DNA from: Methanobacteriota archaeon
GTDB lineage: Archaea; Thermoplasmatota; DTKX01; GCA-020343715
Direction of reading: 5' to 3'
Assembly (NCBI GenBank): GCA_030594725.1
Contig: JAUVEQ010000062.1
Coordinates: 1 to 10,252 of the forward strand
DNA length: 10,252 nt
Below are positions 6,748 through 10,252 of this stretch, one piece after another; position 1 is the stretch's first letter, and each line of letters starts with the position of its first letter. The notes beneath the pieces were generated by a model that searched no databases, was not told the origin of the DNA, and saw only the letters and a list, made by a program, of their open reading frames with translations. A program made the position numbers and the translations under genes.

Positions 6748-7155
6748 TCACTGCGTTATGTTGGTGTTCACGAGGAGCAATTTCTGCTCCGTTCCCTTGG
6801 ACACGCGTACCAGCACCAGTGCGTCGTTCTTGGATGCGACGTACGCCATCCACTGGATTATCCGTTCGTCCCCCGGCTTGACCAGGGGCAGACCCCCCTC
6901 CTCCAGCAGCTCGTTGCCGTAGACGATGAAGTCCAGGTCGGACATGCGGGCGGTGCGCGAGACGTTGCCGATGTTGTCGGACCACTTGGCATTGATTAGG
7001 GTGTCCAGCCGTACCAGGAACTCGTTCTCCTTGGGTATCAGGGAGTGCTGCCGCAGGTACTCGATCTCCCAGCCCTTCGGTACGCGCTTGGGGTCCGATG
7101 AGAGGCCGTAGTACGCAGCCGTCGCCTTCTTCGCGATGTCCGCCGGTCGCGCCAT
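6748..7155 (-). CDS. Unrecognised 135-residue protein, first gene of the tyrS-tgtA operon
   Basis: I do not recognise a family. The protein is soluble-looking, with no signal peptide, membrane segment or cysteine. It starts with a basic stretch (MARPADIAKKATAAYYGLSS), has a central mixed segment (EYLRQHSLIPKENEFLVRLDTLI, 32-54) and ends in an alternating hydrophobic pattern suggesting beta strands (DALVLVRVSKGTEQKLLLVN, 111-130). Codon phase and composition match its neighbours, and the frame has no competing ORF of interest. The start at ATG 7155 is chosen because an upstream in-frame GTG at 7197 lies inside the promoter palindrome. No clear ribosome site precedes 7155. It is followed after 20 bases by tyrS, so it is probably co-transcribed with tRNA-charging and tRNA-modifying enzymes. 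A translation-linked role is conceivable but rests on context alone. Confidence 0.75.
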   Translation of the reverse strand: MARPADIAKKATAAYYGLSSDPKRVPKGWEIEYLRQHSLIPKENEFLVRLDTLINAKWSDNIGNVSRTARMSDLDFIVYGNELLEEGGLPLVKPGDERIIQWMAYVASKNDALVLVRVSKGTEQKLLLVNTNITQ

Positions 7156-7195
7156 GGCCAGTGTATGGTGGGGAGGGGTAATGAGGTTTGTGAGC

Positions 7196-7209
7196 ACCTT
7201 CCGGAAGGT
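7196..7209. promoter_or_regulatory. Perfect 14-base palindrome beside the divergent promoter, possible operator
   Basis: ACCTTCCGGAAGGT is a complete inverted repeat with no spacer. It touches the shared TATA element, lying just upstream of it for the aminopeptidase and between TATA and start for the tRNA operon. One such palindrome is expected by chance in about 10 kb, so its placement, not its existence, is the argument for a regulator site. Confidence 0.4.
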
Positions 7210-7216
7210 TTATACC
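7207..7216. promoter_or_regulatory. Bidirectional TATA element for tyrS operon (-) and aminopeptidase (+)
   Basis: GGTTTATACC reads TTTATA on the plus strand and TATAAA on the minus strand. It is about 38 bases before the aminopeptidase ATG at 7249 and about 55 before the minus-strand ATG at 7155. It is the only clear AT-rich box in the 93-base gap between the two divergent genes. Shared use by both directions is inferred. Confidence 0.55.
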
Positions 7217-7248
7217 ACCCCTCGCCACTTGCTGGCGCCGGTGGTATC

Positions 7249-8226
7249 ATGGTCATGAGGGAGATAGCCCGCAACGCCCTCACCCACGTTCTCGGTGCCA
7301 AGGAAGGCGAGCACCTGCTGGTCGTCACCGACGAGCAGCGCATCGAGATCGGCAATGCCTTCTACGAGGCGGGTGACAGATTGAACCTTGAGGGCCGCCT
7401 CTTCGTGCTGGAGGACAGCGAGAGGCCATTAGGCCATCTTCCCAAGGACCTCCGCAAGGCCCTGGAGGGAGCTGATGTGATGGTCTCGGTATTCGTCGGA
7501 TACCCGGAGGAGACCCCCTTCAGGGTGGAATTGCTGAAGACCGCGGCCAAGGCGGGACTGCGGACGGGCCACGGTCCTGGCATCTCGGATGATATGATGT
7601 TGGAGGGCGCGATGCGCGTCGACTTCCAGGAGCTCGCCGCCATAGGTGATGGTTTGGTGGAACGACTCGCGGGAGCGGTGAGGGCCCACCTCACCAGCCC
7701 AGCGGGTGCCGACATCTGGTTCACGACCCAGGGCCGGGTGTTCGAGTCCGACGTCAGGATCGAGCAGGGAGCCTTCGGCAACCTCCCGAACGGTGAGGTC
7801 CGGGTGGCACCAGTGGAGACCGAGGTCCAGGGCACCCTGGTGTGCGATTCGACCATCGGTGATCTGGGAACCGTCCCGTCCCCCGTGACCTTCGAGGTGG
7901 TCTCGGGCAAGCTCACGTCGATCCGCGGAGACGACCAGAAGCTGATCGACCGGATCGAGGAGCTGACCTCGATCGATGACGAGGCCTCCATCATCGGGGA
8001 ACTGGGTATAGGCATCAACCCGGAGGCCCGGGTCATTGGGAACATACTGGAGGACGAGAAGGCCGTGGGGACGGTCCACGTGGCCTTCGGCAACAACATC
8101 GAGATGGGCGGGAAGAACGGTTCCCGGACCCATCGGGACTTCCACGTCCTCAAGCCGACCCTCACCATCGAGTTCCAGGACGGACAGACCCGCGACATCA
8201 TCATCGATGGGAACATGGTTGACTGA
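7249..8226 (+). CDS. M29/COG2309-family metallo-aminopeptidase-like protein
   Basis: This 325-residue cytosolic protein belongs to the AmpS/aminopeptidase T (peptidase M29) superfamily, which also contains the ring-cleaving dioxygenase NicX. The C-terminal half shows the metal-site pattern: FGNLPNGEV (E183), IIGELGIGINPEA (E251), VGTVHVAFG (H277) and the H-x-D pair H295/D297 in THRDFHV. The N-terminal half is the alpha/beta substrate domain, with the GHGPGISDDMM loop at 108-117. Length is shorter than bacterial AmpS (about 410 residues), as in many archaeal homologs annotated as leucyl aminopeptidase. Peptide trimming is the default expectation; a dioxygenase or other metal-dependent role cannot be excluded. 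Two ATGs are close, at 7249 and 7255; GGTGGT (7240-7245) is three bases from the first and nine from the second, so either may be used. It is monocistronic, divergent from the tRNA operon and convergent with the DUF368 gene, 18 bases away. Confidence 0.85.
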   Translation: MVMREIARNALTHVLGAKEGEHLLVVTDEQRIEIGNAFYEAGDRLNLEGRLFVLEDSERPLGHLPKDLRKALEGADVMVSVFVGYPEETPFRVELLKTAAKAGLRTGHGPGISDDMMLEGAMRVDFQELAAIGDGLVERLAGAVRAHLTSPAGADIWFTTQGRVFESDVRIEQGAFGNLPNGEVRVAPVETEVQGTLVCDSTIGDLGTVPSPVTFEVVSGKLTSIRGDDQKLIDRIEELTSIDDEASIIGELGIGINPEARVIGNILEDEKAVGTVHVAFGNNIEMGGKNGSRTHRDFHVLKPTLTIEFQDGQTRDIIIDGNMVD

Positions 8227-8244
8227 ACATCGGTCCCGCTTCGC

Positions 8245-9165
8245 TCAGGCGTCGTCCTCTTCCAGACCGAACCTCCTCTCTATCTCGGCCGATTTCCTTT
8301 CCAGTATCAGTACCAGAAAGAAGCCAATGGCAGCGACGATGACGACGGCCAAGATGCTGCTGACGGAGGAATAGTCGAGGGTCTCGTGGATCTTCTCCGC
8401 TGGAAGCCGCAGCGCTCCCAGCATGCTCCCGAAGAGGGCAGCCATTGTCAGGGACTTCCAGTGCTCGAGCAGGTAGTTGAGCAGGCGTGCGAAGAGGAGG
8501 ATGCCCGTCATCGCTCCGGCCCCGAAGGTGATGAGGACCTTCATGTCCCAGGTGTTCAGGGCATTGAGGATGTAATCGTACTGCCCCATGATGAGCAGCA
8601 TGAGCGAACCAGAGATGCCGGGGAGGATCATGGCGCTCACGGCGATGGCGCCTGCGAGGAAGATGATCGGAAGGGAGTGGTTGCTCGTGATCTCGTCCAT
8701 GCCAGTGATGTAGAAGACTATGACGAAACCGAGGACGCCCAACAGGACGTGCCTGGCGTCCAGGCGCTCGACGTACTTGGACACGAACCCCGCCGAGGCC
8801 AGTATGAGGCCGAAGAAGAAGGCGTAGGTGGGCCCAGGATAGTGCTCCAGGACGTAGACAACGACCCTGGCGCCAACCAGTATCGCGCTGACGATGCCCA
8901 GCACCAGCGGGATGAGGAAGGGCAGATCTATGGCCGCCCAGCTCTCCTTGGCGCCCTCCCGGTCCTTCTTGAAGAGCCGGGCGATGAAGTTGAAGTTGAC
9001 GCTGCGGAGTGCGGAGATGAACCTCTCGTATATCCCCGTGATGAGGGCCATCGTGCCGCCCGATACACCCGGCACCACGTCTGCACTGCCCATCAGGAAT
9101 CCTTTTAGAAAGATGACGATGGATTCTCGCGATGCGATGAGGAACACCTCGCCTGACCGGTCCAT
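8245..9165 (-). CDS. DUF368 polytopic membrane protein, putative polyprenyl-phosphate transporter
   Basis: This 306-residue integral membrane protein has about eight or nine hydrophobic segments. Two copies of the family signature are visible: MGSADVVPGVSGGT (25-38) and AMILPGISGSLML (178-190), showing the internal duplication of the fold. Bacterial DUF368 proteins (PopT) recycle undecaprenyl phosphate across the membrane; in an archaeon the natural substrate would be a dolichyl-type phosphate used for glycosylating surface proteins, which is inference. The acidic C-terminus (GLEEDDA) is probably cytosolic. ATG 9165 has GGAG six bases upstream, but a TATA-like box at 9176-9186 would place initiation near 9155, downstream of that codon. 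If transcribed from there, GTG 9147 (300 residues) is the likely start; on read-through from the rhomboid gene, 39 bases upstream, ATG 9165 works. Confidence 0.9.
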   Translation of the reverse strand: MDRSGEVFLIASRESIVIFLKGFLMGSADVVPGVSGGTMALITGIYERFISALRSVNFNFIARLFKKDREGAKESWAAIDLPFLIPLVLGIVSAILVGARVVVYVLEHYPGPTYAFFFGLILASAGFVSKYVERLDARHVLLGVLGFVIVFYITGMDEITSNHSLPIIFLAGAIAVSAMILPGISGSLMLLIMGQYDYILNALNTWDMKVLITFGAGAMTGILLFARLLNYLLEHWKSLTMAALFGSMLGALRLPAEKIHETLDYSSVSSILAVVIVAAIGFFLVLILERKSAEIERRFGLEEDDA

Positions 9166-9175
9166 CCATCTCTCC

Positions 9176-9186
9176 GGTAATATACC
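9176..9186 (-). promoter_or_regulatory. Probable TATA region of the DUF368 gene
   Basis: On the minus strand GGTATATTACC sits in the 39-base gap after the rhomboid stop, the only AT-rich stretch there. It suggests that the DUF368 gene can be transcribed separately. It lies very close to ATG 9165, which raises doubt about that start. Confidence 0.45.
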
Positions 9187-9204
9187 TTAAGGTCGGGTCC
9201 TTGA

Positions 9205-10170
9205 CTAGCCGGCCCTGCCCTTCCGCAGGTCGGCCTTCCAGGCGCATCCCTCGCAACGGACCGTTGTACCCTTCAATGTCAGTATCGAGGAGCAATCGGG
9301 GCAACGGAGGCGGGAGACCAGGTCCTCCAGCAGGACCTCCTTCACCTCGGGAATGTCCTCCTTGAGGAGGGCCTCGTACCTCTCCTTGTTGGCGGGGTGG
9401 TAGGCGAGCTCGCCCAGGGGGGAGTAGTCCAGGCTGTCGAGCTTCCGTCCCAGCTTGGCCCCTGGTTTTGGAGCTTCCACTCCCTTCTTCATCATGATGA
9501 ACCCGAAGACCACCCCGACCGCAGCACCTGCCAGGTGCGCCGTGTGGCTCACGTTCCCGAGGCCAGGGAAGGAGATCTGTGCGAAGCTCATGAAGGTCTC
9601 GAACAGGATGAAGACCAGGGCGCCCAGGGCCACCGGCACCCGGGGCAGGATGATGAATATGATGACCATCGGGACGCGGTCCCTGGGATACATGATGGCG
9701 AAGGCTCCCAGCACCCCGGATATGGCGCCCGAGGCCCCTATGCCGATGACGACGTCGGGCAGGGTGATGTACCCGTTGATGATCCCGGCGCCGATTATGC
9801 CCGTCCCCCAGTAGACGATGGCCATCCACTTGAAGCCCACCCTGTCCTCGAAGTGGATGCCCATGATGAAGAAGATGAACATGTTGAAGAACACGTGGAG
9901 GAAGTTGGCGTGGATGTACATGTGGGTGAACAGCCCCCACCAGCCCTCCCCCGTTTCGAAGGCCGAGTTGTTGAAACCCAGGTTGTAGAACACGTCCTTG
10001 ATGATCTCCTCGTTGCCGGGGGCCATGTAGATGATGAAGATGATGATGTTGGCGATCACGGTGGCCGCCGTGAAGGACATCTTCCGCCATATCGCGATGA
10101 TGTAAGTGCCTACGATGACGCACAGGATGGCGGCGATGACGTAAGCGGAGGCTGGATTGAGCAGAACCAC
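9205..10170 (-). CDS. Rhomboid-family intramembrane serine protease with C-terminal zinc ribbon
   Basis: This membrane protease of 321 residues has an N-terminal membrane segment (about 7-28) followed by the six-helix rhomboid core (about 35-228). Catalytic elements are all visible: nucleophile S147 in GIGASGAISG, general-base H212 in HTAHLAGAAVG, and the helix-2 motif HANFLHVFFNM with H92 and N96 (GlpG H150/N154) for the oxyanion hole. After a basic hinge and a charged linker (230-288) comes a zinc ribbon, C290-x2-C293 and C306-x2-C309, probably cytosolic. Proteolysis of membrane-anchored substrates is expected; none is identifiable. GTG 10170 is preferred because a TATA-like box lies about 25 bases upstream, which implies a leaderless transcript; the in-frame GTG at 10206 lies upstream of that box and would add 12 residues encoded across it. 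The DUF368 gene follows after 39 bases on the same strand. Confidence 0.93.
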   Translation of the reverse strand: MVLLNPASAYVIAAILCVIVGTYIIAIWRKMSFTAATVIANIIIFIIYMAPGNEEIIKDVFYNLGFNNSAFETGEGWWGLFTHMYIHANFLHVFFNMFIFFIMGIHFEDRVGFKWMAIVYWGTGIIGAGIINGYITLPDVVIGIGASGAISGVLGAFAIMYPRDRVPMVIIFIILPRVPVALGALVFILFETFMSFAQISFPGLGNVSHTAHLAGAAVGVVFGFIMMKKGVEAPKPGAKLGRKLDSLDYSPLGELAYHPANKERYEALLKEDIPEVKEVLLEDLVSRLRCPDCSSILTLKGTTVRCEGCAWKADLRKGRAG

Positions 10171-10190
10171 GGTCCCGAGAGGGGTGCGAC

Positions 10191-10199
10191 AATATATCA
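10191..10199 (-). promoter_or_regulatory. Probable TATA box of the rhomboid gene
   Basis: On the minus strand TGATATATT is centred about 25 bases before GTG 10170, the standard archaeal distance to the transcription start. This points to a leaderless mRNA beginning at or next to that GTG. The remaining 50 bases to the window edge show nothing recognisable. Confidence 0.5.
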
Positions 10200-10252
10200 A
10201 ATCCACGCCTCCGCCGGGAAACGTTCAATACCGCTGAGGGCCATCGTGCGAC

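Noticed and set aside
7362..8216. 284-residue minus-strand open frame opposite the aminopeptidase
   Set aside because: It is Ser/Pro-rich antisense sequence over a gene with conserved metal-binding motifs.
8201..10228. 675-residue minus-strand open frame spanning the DUF368 and rhomboid genes
   Set aside because: It is an out-of-phase frame through two real genes, rich in Arg, His, Gly and Pro as expected of a GC-driven shadow.
1..10252. CRISPR arrays, tRNA or rRNA genes, insertion sequences, integrases
   Set aside because: Read-through on both strands showed no spaced repeats, tRNA-like cloverleaf, rRNA-like segment or transposase/integrase motifs. The only direct repeat of note is the enolase tail.

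Overview
The window is a gene-dense, GC-rich piece of an archaeal chromosome. The archaeal assignment rests on the archaeosine-type tRNA-guanine transglycosylase, the short archaeal/eukaryotic-type tyrosyl-tRNA synthetase, AT-rich TATA-like islands placed about 25-40 bases before start codons, and a mix of GGAGG-type ribosome sites and apparently leaderless starts. The gene styles suggest Thermoplasmatota (Marine Group II/III-like or a relative), but that is an inference and no rRNA is present to settle it.

Layout. Bases 2-1159 (+) hold the 3' six-sevenths of an enolase gene whose start lies outside the window. Bases 1260-2459 (+) encode a secreted, membrane-anchored protein with two PPC-like beta domains, an Ig-like domain and a C-terminal tail resembling an archaeosortase sorting signal. 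Bases 2483-2541 carry a decayed second copy of the enolase 3' end, so the secreted-protein gene is bracketed by direct repeats of that end. Bases 2550-3526 (-) hold a probable toxin-antitoxin pair: a DUF6922-type partner followed by an AbiEii-type nucleotidyltransferase. Together, 1160-3654 looks like an accessory island between housekeeping genes.

Bases 3655-7155 (-) form a translation operon in the order small unknown protein, tyrosyl-tRNA synthetase, archaeosine transglycosylase (tgtA). It is divergent from an M29/COG2309-type metallo-aminopeptidase (7249-8226, +), and both appear to fire from one bidirectional TATA element at 7207-7216 that abuts a perfect 14-base palindrome. The aminopeptidase converges on a two-gene minus-strand membrane cluster: a rhomboid protease with a C-terminal zinc ribbon (9205-10170) and, downstream, a DUF368 polytopic membrane protein (8245-9165) of the family linked to polyprenyl-phosphate transport. 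Each has its own TATA-like box.

The points most worth a second look are the enolase-tail relic, the loss of both histidines of the HIGH signature in an otherwise intact tyrosyl-tRNA synthetase, the sorting-signal-like tail of the secreted protein, the rhomboid/zinc-ribbon fusion and the unrecognised first gene of the tRNA operon. I saw no tRNA, rRNA, CRISPR array, insertion sequence or integrase.
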